Positions 25,123 through 32,773 of a stretch of 64,000 nucleotides of DNA are shown here, one piece after another. The position numbers were made by a program, and so were the translations under genes. The stretch is from an uncultured Erythrobacter sp. GTDB lineage: Bacteria > Pseudomonadota > Alphaproteobacteria > Sphingomonadales > Sphingomonadaceae. Location: assembly GCF_947497915.1 (NCBI RefSeq), contig NZ_CANMIJ010000001.1, positions 721,501-785,500 on the forward strand, in the 5' to 3' direction. Below the pieces are notes generated by a model. The model did not search any database and had not been told where the DNA came from. It saw nothing but the letters and a program-made list of their open reading frames with translations. Position 1 is the first letter of the stretch; each line of letters starts with the position of its first letter.

Positions 25123-26730
25123 ATGACAGACACAACGCTCCAAGACGCTGCTCGCAATTCCAAGGCATGGCCATTTCAGGAGGCTCAACGCCTTGCGAAA
25201 AAGTTGCGCAACGGAAAACCCGGCGGTGAGCCTGTTCTGTTTGAGACCGGATATGGCCCATCGGGCCTTCCGCATATCGGCACTTTTCAGGAAGTCCTGC
25301 GCACCACGTTTGTCCGCCGCGCCTATGAAGCGCTGACGGGGCAGGCAACGCGTCTTGTCGCGTTCAGCGATGATATGGACGGCCTGCGCAAAGTGCCGGA
25401 CAATCTGCCCAATCAGGCGATGCTGGCAGAAAACCTTGGCAAGCCATTGTCGCAGATCCCCGATCCGTTTGAGAAGTATGAGAGTTTTGCGCATCACAAC
25501 AATGCGATGCTGCGCGAGTTTCTTGATCGGTTCGGCTTTGAATATGAATTTGTTGCATCGAGCGACCGCTACAATTCCGGCGCATTTGACGATGCGTTGA
25601 AGAATGTCCTCGCGCATAATCAAGATATTCTCGACATCATGCTGCCGACATTACGGGCGGAGCGCGCGGCGACATATTCGCCGATCATGCCGATCAGCCC
25701 GACGACCGGCGTTGTGCTGCAAGTGCCCGTTGAAATCGTCGATGCGCAGGCTGGCCTGATCCGTTTCACCGATGAAGACGGAAGCGTGATCGAACAAAGC
25801 GCGCTGGGCGGAAAGTCCAAGTTGCAATGGAAGGTCGATTTCGCCATGCGCTGGGTCGCACTGGGCGTCGATTACGAGATGTACGGCAAGGATTTGACCG
25901 ACACGGGCGTGCAATCGGGCAAGATTGCGCGTGTGCTGGGCGGAAACAAGCCGGAAGGCCTGATTTACGAACTGTTCCTTGACGAAAAAGGTGAGAAAAT
26001 CTCCAAGTCGAAAGGCAATGGCCTGACGATTGAACAATGGCTGGAATACGGGACGCAGGAGAGCCTCGGCTTTTACATCTTCCCGAACCCGAAAAGCGCA
26101 AAGCAGCTTCACACCGGCGTGATCCCGCGCGCGGTTGATGATTACTGGCAATTCCGCGAGCGCCTGTCCGAGCAACCGCTCGACAAGCAATTGGGCAATC
26201 CCGTGTGGCATTTGCTGCGGGCGAACGAGACGATGACATCACCCGATGCGCCGGGCGCGGGCGACACTGTGCCGGTGACATTCGGTTTGCTGCTAAACCT
26301 AGCGAGCGTGCTGGGCGCGGAAGCGACGGCGGAGAATGTCTCCGAATATCTCACCAGCTATCTGGGTGAGCCTGTCAGCGATCCATCGGTTGACGCGATG
26401 ATCGATTCAGCTGTTGCCTATACGCGCGACTTTATCGTGCCGACGCTGAACAAGCGTGCGCCTTCGGATAGCGAAGCAGCGGCATTGCGTGCGTTGGATG
26501 AGGCACTTGCAAATGCTGCGGATGATGCGGATGCGGAAACCCTGCAAACGGCGGTTTACGAGATCGGCAAACGCGAAGAATTCGGGTTTGAGAACCTGCG
26601 TGACTGGTTCCGCGCGCTTTACGAAACACTGCTTGGCAGTGAGCAAGGGCCGCGCATGGGCAGCTTTATCGCGCTCTACGGTGTCGAAAACAGCCGCAAG
26701 CTAATTGCTGAGGCGCTGGCTCGAGGTTGA
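25123..26730 (+). CDS. lysS: Lysyl-tRNA synthetase, class I
   Basis: 535-residue class I LysRS, the archaeal-type enzyme that replaces the class II form in many alphaproteobacteria. It charges tRNA-Lys in the cytoplasm. The HIGH-equivalent is GLPHIGTF (His51) and the KMSKS-equivalent is KISKSKG (292-298), with the alpha-helix cage domain in the C-terminal third. ATG 25123 is the natural start. It stands alone, convergent with the oxygenase gene 30 nt downstream. No second lysyl-tRNA synthetase is seen in the window. Confidence 0.94.
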   Translation: MTDTTLQDAARNSKAWPFQEAQRLAKKLRNGKPGGEPVLFETGYGPSGLPHIGTFQEVLRTTFVRRAYEALTGQATRLVAFSDDMDGLRKVPDNLPNQAMLAENLGKPLSQIPDPFEKYESFAHHNNAMLREFLDRFGFEYEFVASSDRYNSGAFDDALKNVLAHNQDILDIMLPTLRAERAATYSPIMPISPTTGVVLQVPVEIVDAQAGLIRFTDEDGSVIEQSALGGKSKLQWKVDFAMRWVALGVDYEMYGKDLTDTGVQSGKIARVLGGNKPEGLIYELFLDEKGEKISKSKGNGLTIEQWLEYGTQESLGFYIFPNPKSAKQLHTGVIPRAVDDYWQFRERLSEQPLDKQLGNPVWHLLRANETMTSPDAPGAGDTVPVTFGLLLNLASVLGAEATAENVSEYLTSYLGEPVSDPSVDAMIDSAVAYTRDFIVPTLNKRAPSDSEAAALRALDEALANAADDADAETLQTAVYEIGKREEFGFENLRDWFRALYETLLGSEQGPRMGSFIALYGVENSRKLIAEALARG

Positions 26731-26760
26731 TTTTGCAGACTGGGTTTACTCCCCAGTTAT

Positions 26761-27429
26761 CTACTTCCACGTTCGCGTACGATACCATTTTGTGATGACA
26801 TATTTCGTCCCCGCCAGAACGGGAGTGCCGGCATGCATTGTGTCTTGGTTGGGGCTGCCGTCCGGCTTTGCATTGTTCCAAACGAGCAGGACGCCCGGCT
26901 TTGGTTCGATGTTGATCCCGATTTCGGTAAAGTGCGTGCCGCCGCCTTGTTCGACTTCGTTTAGGTAGGCCATCGCCGTCCAGCTGCGCTGACCGCCGCG
27001 TTTGCGTTCCAGTTCCCAGTATTTCTCGGTGGAATAAAACCAGTCATTGTGCGGCTTAAACTGCTGTCCCGGCAGGTATCGCTGACCTTGTACGGCTTCG
27101 CCAACTCTTGAAGGCAGGCCCAGCAGATCATCGATGCGGCGGGAAATACCCATGACGAAACTGTCCATGGGATCAAGATCGCCGGAATAGGAGGTGCGAA
27201 AGCCGCTTTCATAGCCGATTTCATGCAATGAAGACGGTTTTGCTACATCGTCGATCATACCGCACAGGCGCGTGCATTCTGCTGCCGTCAGGAATTCGCC
27301 AATCGCATACATATCCGCCCGGTCAGTCGGAATTTGATACACGCCGGGATCAGCCTCCAGCCGCTCTTTCACGCTCTTGCCGACACGCTTTAACGCGGCC
27401 TGATCGGGGATCGTTTCGGTCTTTGCCAT
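26761..27429 (-). CDS. 2-oxoglutarate/Fe(II) oxygenase, prolyl 4-hydroxylase-like
   Basis: 222-residue double-stranded beta-helix dioxygenase. The iron triad is His127 and Asp129 (FKPHNDWF) with His199 (TMHAGTPV), and the 2-oxoglutarate-binding Lys is about 209 (GTKYVITKWYR). GQRYLPGQQFKPH and WTAMAYLNEVEQGGGTHF are typical of bacterial P4H-like proteins. The substrate may be a peptidyl proline, but that is not shown by the sequence. It has no signal peptide. It lies downstream of the RcnB-like gene, whose strong terminator separates them. Confidence 0.88.
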   Translation of the reverse strand: MAKTETIPDQAALKRVGKSVKERLEADPGVYQIPTDRADMYAIGEFLTAAECTRLCGMIDDVAKPSSLHEIGYESGFRTSYSGDLDPMDSFVMGISRRIDDLLGLPSRVGEAVQGQRYLPGQQFKPHNDWFYSTEKYWELERKRGGQRSWTAMAYLNEVEQGGGTHFTEIGINIEPKPGVLLVWNNAKPDGSPNQDTMHAGTPVLAGTKYVITKWYRTRTWK

Positions 27430-27480
27430 GCGCGCTGATTACCAAGTCATCCGCGCGGTGCAATCATTTTAGGGGGCAAA

Positions 27481-27514
27481 CAAAAAACCCCCGCCAGAAT
27501 AATCGGGCGGGGGT
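27481..27514 (-). terminator. Rho-independent terminator of the RcnB-like gene
   Basis: On the minus strand an 8-bp perfect GC stem (CCCCCGCC at 27513-27506 pairing with GGCGGGGG at 27495-27488), a 10-nt loop and then six T residues (27487-27482). It lies about 35 nt beyond the stop of the Arg-rich gene. Confidence 0.85.
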
Positions 27515-27547
27515 AGTTTGTGCTTCGGGCAATTCCTGTGTCGGAAT

Positions 27548-28657
27548 TTACCAGAAGAAATCGTGGATCACGTCGACGACTTCGCCGCTGTAGATATCGA
27601 CGAGCACTACGTCGTCATAATACCGGACCCAGCGATACGGGCCGTAGACCGCTGGCAGACGATACCGCCATGGGTCATTGATGTAATACCGCGAGCTGAA
27701 GAACAGGCTGTCGAGATAGAACCCGATGCTAAGCCGGCTGTAGCGGTGCGAACGATACGGCGAGTAATACCGGCCCAGGCGGAAAATGCTCCGGTTGGAA
27801 TAACGATAGTTGTTCCAGTTATACCGGTTGTTCGCGCGCCATGTGCGGTTCCACCGGCGGTGATCGCGGCGGGCATCACGGCGACCATCACGGTAGGCGC
27901 GGTTGTAGCCGTTACGGTTACCGCGATAGCCGCGATTATCTCTGTAACCGTCCCTGCGGCGGTCGGCACGGCGATCACTGCGACGTTCTGCACGGCGACC
28001 GTCACGGAAGCCCTGATTGCGGATACGGCGGTTTTCAGCCCGATCACCGCGGCGTTCTGTGCGAACACCGTTGCGGAAGCCATCACGGCGGGCATTTTCT
28101 ACGCGGCGATCAGTCCGGCGTTCTGCACGATTGTCCCGGCGATCCGCACGGTTTTCGGCGCGGTTACCACGGCGCTCTGCACGATTGTCTGCGCGGTTTC
28201 CGCGACGTTCGGCGCGATTGTCGCCCCGATTTGCGCGGCGCTCTACGCGGCGCTGTGTATCGCGCCGTTCGACAGTACGCTCATCGTTGCGGCGCATGTT
28301 GCGCTGTTCGGACTGCGCATTTGAGCGTGCATTCCGATTGGCGCGGCGTTCACCGCGATTGGCCTGACGGTTGTCACGGCGCTCGGCGCGATTGCTCTGA
28401 CGAGCCGCAGGGCGTTCAGCGCGCCGTTCCTGACGGGCCTGAGTACGCTGACCGCGATTGTTTTGACGGGTCTGACGCCGCTCACCGCGGCGATTTGCTC
28501 GTCGGTCGCGGCGGGTGTCCGGCTGTTCCGATTCAAACTCGGCGCCTGCTTCGACCGCTCCGGTCGCCGCATGTGCCTCTTCGGGAGGTGCGACAAACGC
28601 CAACGCAAAAGCGAGAGCGGACAGCGCACTACCCTTTAGTAATAAGGAAATATTCAA
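27548..28657 (-). CDS. RcnB-like periplasmic protein with long Arg-rich repeat region
   Basis: 369-residue exported protein. The TTG start at 28657 lies after a strong AGGAGG site and gives a clean signal peptide (ISLLLKGSALSALAFALAFVAPPEEAHA). A longer frame to an ATG at 28738 adds 27 residues before the signal and is less likely. Residues about 45-270 are extremely rich in Arg, Asn, Asp and Glu, with tandem 11-residue units of the form RAERRGNRADN at about 148-180. The C-terminus (YGPYRWVRYYDDVVLVDIY, then EVVDVIHDFFW) matches the RcnB domain, known in E. coli for periplasmic Ni/Co homeostasis. Whether this version binds metal, nucleic acid or polyanions is open. Confidence 0.75.
   Translation of the reverse strand: MNISLLLKGSALSALAFALAFVAPPEEAHAATGAVEAGAEFESEQPDTRRDRRANRRGERRQTRQNNRGQRTQARQERRAERPAARQSNRAERRDNRQANRGERRANRNARSNAQSEQRNMRRNDERTVERRDTQRRVERRANRGDNRAERRGNRADNRAERRGNRAENRADRRDNRAERRTDRRVENARRDGFRNGVRTERRGDRAENRRIRNQGFRDGRRAERRSDRRADRRRDGYRDNRGYRGNRNGYNRAYRDGRRDARRDHRRWNRTWRANNRYNWNNYRYSNRSIFRLGRYYSPYRSHRYSRLSIGFYLDSLFFSSRYYINDPWRYRLPAVYGPYRWVRYYDDVVLVDIYSGEVVDVIHDFFW
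28118..28216. repeat. Three tandem 33-bp imperfect repeats inside the Arg-rich gene
   Basis: The coding sequence for RAERRGNRADN, RAERRGNRAEN and RADRRDNRAER is a run of three 33-bp imperfect direct repeats, set in a wider region of CGCGG/GCGCG-biased codons. They probably arose by slippage or unequal recombination within a coding sequence and are not a CRISPR array, since there are no spacers. Confidence 0.7.
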
Positions 28658-28792
28658 AAGTGCCTCCTGTGTCGCCGTCCCACCACTTACGGCATCATTG
28701 ATACGTTTCGATACATTGGGTTGTACCGCCGAGTCCATGAGCCGCGCCTTAACATGTCGTTTAGGCTTACGTTAATGTTGAGAGCGATTTTT

Positions 28793-28840
28793 ATGAACGA
28801 CTTGACGAAGACCTTCTTTCAGCCGCAAGCGCCGCTGTGA
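28793..28840 (+). CDS. Candidate 15-codon upstream ORF
   Basis: ATG at 28793 opens a frame of 15 residues (MNDLTKTFFQPQAPL) whose TGA overlaps the ATG of the oxidase gene (TGATG at 28838-28842). The downstream ATG has no ribosome site of its own, whereas GAGAG precedes this small frame, so translation could be coupled through it. It may also be chance. Confidence 0.3.
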   Translation: MNDLTKTFFQPQAPL

Positions 28841-29421
28841 TGTTCGAGAATTTAGACACCGTCCGTGAGGACATGATGAACCGCCTGATCCGCGCGGGCA
28901 ATGATCGCAAAGTGCCGATGCATGCCCCCACGGTGGTGACCGCCGATGTTGATGCGCGCGTCATGGTGCTGCGCGAATTTGATACGAGCGCATTCACATT
29001 GCGATTTCACACAGACACCCGCGCGCCAAAGGTTGCGGTGATTGATGCCGATCCGCGCATGGCGGTGTTGTTCTACGACAAAGCCGCCAAAGTTCAGATT
29101 AGAGCGCGCGGTCAGGGCAAGGTGCTGCGCGATGCGCCAGTCACACAAGCAGCATGGGATGCGAGCAACAACTTTGCGCGGCGTTGCTATCTGGGTGATG
29201 GGCCGGGAACGGCATCTGACACGCCGACATCAGGATTGCCGCCGCAATTCGAAGGGGTTGAGCCGACCGATGAAGAGGTTATCGCAGGCCGCCCGAACTT
29301 TTCTGTGCTGCTGATCACGTTGGAAGAGCTCGACTGGTTCTATCTCGCCCATACCGGGCATATACGGGCGCAGTTTACACGCGAAGGAGATGATTGGAGC
29401 GGGCGCTGGGTTTCGCCGTAG
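28840..29421 (+). CDS. Pyridoxamine 5'-phosphate oxidase-fold flavoprotein
   Basis: 193-residue FMN-binding split-barrel protein. RVMVLREFDTSAFTLRFHTDTRAPKV corresponds to the PNPOx FMN-binding strands, followed by VAVIDADPRMAVLFYDKAAKVQIRARG and a C-terminal strand WSGRWVSP. The family covers true PNP oxidase, heme-degrading and F420/flavin reductase relatives. This protein lacks the complete PdxH C-terminal substrate motif, so I do not call it pdxH. The start is ATG 28840, with an alternative GTG three bases earlier. The stop lies 4 nt from a convergent stop. Confidence 0.75.
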   Translation: MFENLDTVREDMMNRLIRAGNDRKVPMHAPTVVTADVDARVMVLREFDTSAFTLRFHTDTRAPKVAVIDADPRMAVLFYDKAAKVQIRARGQGKVLRDAPVTQAAWDASNNFARRCYLGDGPGTASDTPTSGLPPQFEGVEPTDEEVIAGRPNFSVLLITLEELDWFYLAHTGHIRAQFTREGDDWSGRWVSP

Positions 29422-29425
29422 GGAT

Positions 29426-29776
29426 TTAGCAGCTGGGGCAAAGCCGTTTCGTATTCGCGCTCATTCCCGCATCACTGTCCTGACGCCGATTGCGCCGGTC
29501 GGTGCGCCGCCGATCATCCTCGCGGTCCTTCGCGCGCTTTTTCTCTTTGGTGACTTCGCGCTTTTCAGCCTCGTCTTTTTTCGCGGCATCTTTTTCAGGT
29601 TTGGGGCTTTGCTCGTCAGAGACTTCCTTGTCCTGCGACTTTTCCGCCATTGTAGAAGCAGGTTTCGCCTGAACAGTCTCGGCTTCGGTCTTCTCAAGAA
29701 AATCCGCGAGCTCGTCCTGTGCTGCGGCGGGGGCTGCGACGAAGGCGAGGGCGGTTAGGAGGATGCGGTTTTTCAT
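29426..29776 (-). CDS. Small exported highly charged protein
   Basis: 116 residues with signal peptide MKNRILLTALAFVAAPAAA. The mature part is almost entirely Lys, Glu, Asp and Arg (AEKREVTKEKKRAKDREDDRRRTDRRNRR) and probably disordered or coiled, ending with CPSC. No family recognised. It converges on the PNPOx-fold gene and follows the M28 peptidase by 50 nt on the same strand. Confidence rests on the clear signal peptide and uninterrupted frame. Confidence 0.55.
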   Translation of the reverse strand: MKNRILLTALAFVAAPAAAQDELADFLEKTEAETVQAKPASTMAEKSQDKEVSDEQSPKPEKDAAKKDEAEKREVTKEKKRAKDREDDRRRTDRRNRRQDSDAGMSANTKRLCPSC

Positions 29777-29826
29777 AATATGATCTCAGTTTTGATACAC
29801 GATAGCTCGATATCTCATGCCCTGTG

Positions 29827-30828
29827 TTACTTCGACGAGAGAACTTTCTCCAGTCCTTCGACAACCAACGCCAAACGACGGTAGTCCAGCGTGTCCGGCG
29901 TATCGCTTGCGCGGTGATAGTGTGGGTTGCGAAAGATTGCAGTGTCAGTGACCATGATCGCAGGAATGCCTGCTTCCGAATAAGCCCAGTGATCTGACCA
30001 ATCGATCCCTTGGACAACAGATGGCATTGTTCCCCCAACCGACGGCAATTTGGCATAGTCTCGAAATTCACCGACTATTTGTCGTAGGAAATCTCTAGAC
30101 GTTGTGTCGCCGGCAAAAGCGATGAAATTGCCTGTGCTGGGGTATCGAAGCGAAAGTGGGAAAGGGTAGTTTTGACTACTGGGTTCCTCCGAAAAGTATC
30201 CCATCGTTTCCAGCGATATCATTCCCAAAACACTGTTGGTGTCTTCAATTGATTGCGCGTGGACATAGCTGCCCATCGCTGTGGTCTTGAAGTACGGCGG
30301 TTCTTCGTTTGCGTAGAAAACCAATTCGATGTTGTTGACTGCGAGGCCATCGCGGGCTTTCAAAAGGCGGCCGAGCTCAAGCAATGCGGCAACGCCGCTG
30401 GCATTGTCATCAGCGCCGGGCGAGTCTGAAACAGTGTCATAATGAGCACCGACAATAAGAGTTGGTGCGGCGGCATCCGTCGCTGCGATGCTTACGATTA
30501 GGTTGTTTGCCGGAGGGACAACCTCTTGTCTTTCTACGTCATATCCGAGTGATAAGAGCTCCAACTCGATGTATTCTTGTGTGCGCATTATGCCTGTAGC
30601 GCTTGCCAGACTTCGAGGCGTGCTGGCCATTCTTAGCACATGCTCTTCCAGCCGTGTCTGAAGTTGCCCGTCTTGGGGCGTGCCTGTTGGCCCTTCCCAA
30701 GAAGTTCCCGGTGTGGAGGTCGCCCAAAAGAACCCGCCGACGATGAATGCTAAAAAACCAAGCCCTAGAAACAGAAAGACGCGGCGGGCAAGCCCGCCGC
30801 GTCTTTCAGATTGCTCGATAAAGCTCAT
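29827..30828 (-). CDS. Membrane-anchored M28-family aminopeptidase
   Basis: 333 residues: a basic N-terminus, one membrane anchor at about 17-36 (VFLFLGLGFLAFIVGGFFW) and a periplasmic M28 zinc-peptidase domain. Metal and catalytic segments are GAHYDTV (His129, Asp131), GADDNASGV (about 138-146), NEEPP (Glu175/176) and a distal His in NPHYHRASDTPDTLDY. ATG 30828 lies 3 nt after the ettA stop without its own ribosome site, so translation is probably coupled. Codon use looks less GC-rich than its neighbours by eye. A perfect 16-bp palindrome falls in its first codons. Confidence 0.85.
   Translation of the reverse strand: MSFIEQSERRGGLARRVFLFLGLGFLAFIVGGFFWATSTPGTSWEGPTGTPQDGQLQTRLEEHVLRMASTPRSLASATGIMRTQEYIELELLSLGYDVERQEVVPPANNLIVSIAATDAAAPTLIVGAHYDTVSDSPGADDNASGVAALLELGRLLKARDGLAVNNIELVFYANEEPPYFKTTAMGSYVHAQSIEDTNSVLGMISLETMGYFSEEPSSQNYPFPLSLRYPSTGNFIAFAGDTTSRDFLRQIVGEFRDYAKLPSVGGTMPSVVQGIDWSDHWAYSEAGIPAIMVTDTAIFRNPHYHRASDTPDTLDYRRLALVVEGLEKVLSSK
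30774..30807 (-). terminator. Perfect 16-bp palindrome at the ettA-peptidase junction
   Basis: GAAAGACGCGGCGGGC (30774-30789), AA, then its exact reverse complement (30792-30807). It lies about 25 nt beyond the ettA stop and within codons 8-18 of the M28 peptidase. In the transcription direction it is followed by a T-rich stretch (TGTTTCTAGG), so it could work as a terminator or attenuator for ettA while also coding for ERRGGLARRVF. Confidence 0.5.
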
Positions 30829-30831
30829 GGT

Positions 30832-32511
30832 TTACCGAGTAAGCTTCTTATACGCCAACCTCGTTGGGCGATCCGCTGCATCGCCCAGGCGGCGGCGCTT
30901 GTCTTCCTCATACGCTTCAAAGTTGCCCTCGAACCATTCTACGTGCGAGTTGCCTTCGAATGCCAGAATGTGTGTTGCGAGGCGATCGAGGAAGAAACGG
31001 TCGTGCGAGATGACCACGGCGCAACCAGCGAAGTTTTCGATGGCTTCTTCCAGCGCGCCGAGTGTTTCCACGTCAAGATCGTTGGTTGGCTCGTCCAGCA
31101 GCAGCACGTTGCCGCCTTGTTTCAGCATTTTGGCCATGTGAACGCGGTTGCGCTCGCCGCCGGACAGTTTGCCGACAACTTTCTGCTGATCGCCGCCTTT
31201 AAAGTTGAACGCGCCGACATAGGCGCGGGTCGATGTGTCGTGGCCGTTGACCTGCATGTAATCGAGCCCGTCGGAAATTTCCTCCCAGACATTGTTGCTC
31301 GGCGTAAGGTCATCGCGCGACTGATCGACATAGCCAAGATGCACGGTGTCACCGATTTCGATGGAGCCGCTATCGGGTGTTTCCTGGCCGGTGATCATGC
31401 GGAATAAGGTCGATTTACCCGCGCCGTTAGGGCCGATCACGCCAACAATTCCGCCCGGTGGCAGCATAAAGGACAGGTCTTCGAACAGCAGCTTGTCGCC
31501 ATAGGCCTTCGAAATACCTTTGGCCTCGATCACTTTGCCGCCAAGACGCTCTGGCACTTGGATAACAATCTGCGCTTTGCCCGGCTTGCGGTCGCCTTGC
31601 GCGTCCTGAAGCTGTTCAAACTTGCGCACGCGGGCCTTTGACTTGGTCTGGCGCGCGGCTGGCGTTTGCTTGATCCATTCGAGTTCGCGCGACAGGGCTT
31701 TTTGCCGGCCACTTTCCTCGCGGCTTTCTTGCGAGAGACGCTTGGCCTTCTTCTCAAGATAGGTCGAGTAGTTGCCTTCGTATGGGTAGTAGGAGCCGCG
31801 ATCGAGCTCGAGGATCCATTCCACCACATTGTCGAGGAAGTAGCGATCGTGCGTGATCATCAGCACAGCGCCTGCGTATTCTTTAAGGTGGTTTTCCAGC
31901 CATTCGACCGATTCCGCGTCGAGGTGGTTGGTTGGCTCGTCCAGCAGCAAGATGCCCGGTTTCTGGATTAGCAAGCGGGTCAGCGCCACACGGCGTTTCT
32001 CACCGCCGGAAAGGTTTGTGACGGGCGCATCGGATGGCGGGCAACGCAGCGCCTCCATTGCAATCTCAAGCTGGTTGTCGAGCGTCCACCCATCAACCGC
32101 GTCAATCTTCTCCTGAAGCACGCCCATCTCTTCCATCAGGGCGTCAAAATCGGTGTCATCCTGAGGGTCGCCCATTTCGGCAGAAATCGCGTTGAAACGT
32201 TCGACCATGACGGCGGTCTCACCAGCGCCTTCGCGGACGTTTTCCAAAACGGTTTTGCTTTCATCAAGATGCGGCTCCTGCGGTAGATAGCCGACAGTGA
32301 TGTTCTCACCCGCCCACGCTTCGCCAGTGATATCGGTGTCGATACCCGCCATGATCTTGATCAGGGTCGATTTACCCGCGCCGTTGGGACCAACGATGCC
32401 GATCTTCGCGCCTTGGTAAAACTGAAGATTGATGTTCGAGAGCACCGGCTTCGGGGCACCCGGGAAAGTCTTGGTCATGTTCTTCATGACATAGGCGTAT
32501 TGCGCGGCCAT
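30832..32511 (-). CDS. ettA: Energy-dependent translational throttle protein EttA (ABC-F)
   Basis: 559-residue soluble ABC-F ATPase with two nucleotide-binding domains. Walker A GPNGAGKST occurs at about 41-49 and again near 353. LSGGE signatures are in both halves, and the Walker B/DEPTNHLD and DEPTNDLD segments are clear. EttA binds the ribosomal E site and gates the first elongation step depending on ATP/ADP ratio in E. coli. The high overall match and 559-residue length distinguish it from the Uup-type paralogue at 61399-63213. It precedes the M28 peptidase by 3 nt. Confidence 0.92.
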   Translation of the reverse strand: MAAQYAYVMKNMTKTFPGAPKPVLSNINLQFYQGAKIGIVGPNGAGKSTLIKIMAGIDTDITGEAWAGENITVGYLPQEPHLDESKTVLENVREGAGETAVMVERFNAISAEMGDPQDDTDFDALMEEMGVLQEKIDAVDGWTLDNQLEIAMEALRCPPSDAPVTNLSGGEKRRVALTRLLIQKPGILLLDEPTNHLDAESVEWLENHLKEYAGAVLMITHDRYFLDNVVEWILELDRGSYYPYEGNYSTYLEKKAKRLSQESREESGRQKALSRELEWIKQTPAARQTKSKARVRKFEQLQDAQGDRKPGKAQIVIQVPERLGGKVIEAKGISKAYGDKLLFEDLSFMLPPGGIVGVIGPNGAGKSTLFRMITGQETPDSGSIEIGDTVHLGYVDQSRDDLTPSNNVWEEISDGLDYMQVNGHDTSTRAYVGAFNFKGGDQQKVVGKLSGGERNRVHMAKMLKQGGNVLLLDEPTNDLDVETLGALEEAIENFAGCAVVISHDRFFLDRLATHILAFEGNSHVEWFEGNFEAYEEDKRRRLGDAADRPTRLAYKKLTR

Positions 32512-32773
32512 CGGGCGTGTCCTTCCGGGTCGGAAAAATAGAGTTGGAATTTGTCTGCGCAGATAAGGGGTGAGGGGCCATGGGGCAAGCGCGCAATGAC
32601 AAGTGCCCGCGCCATTGTCCTTCTAGTCGCCTGGTTGAACGATACGCCCGGTGTCGAGCTCGGTATTGCGCCCCGCCATCTCTCAACGCGGCGCAGTTCG
32701 TATTTTATAGGTTTGGTTATCAGCTTGTTTACTTTCTTATTCGTATAAACACTGCAGTGAAACGAGGATTACT

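Noticed and set aside
28118..28216. Possible CRISPR-like array
   Set aside because: The repeats are contiguous, coding and imperfect, with no spacers or cas genes.
27518..28701. Long plus-strand frames (268 and 286 residues) across the Arg-rich gene
   Set aside because: They are low-complexity antisense shadows of the repetitive GC-rich coding region, without ribosome sites; the minus strand carries the signal peptide, RcnB domain and terminator.
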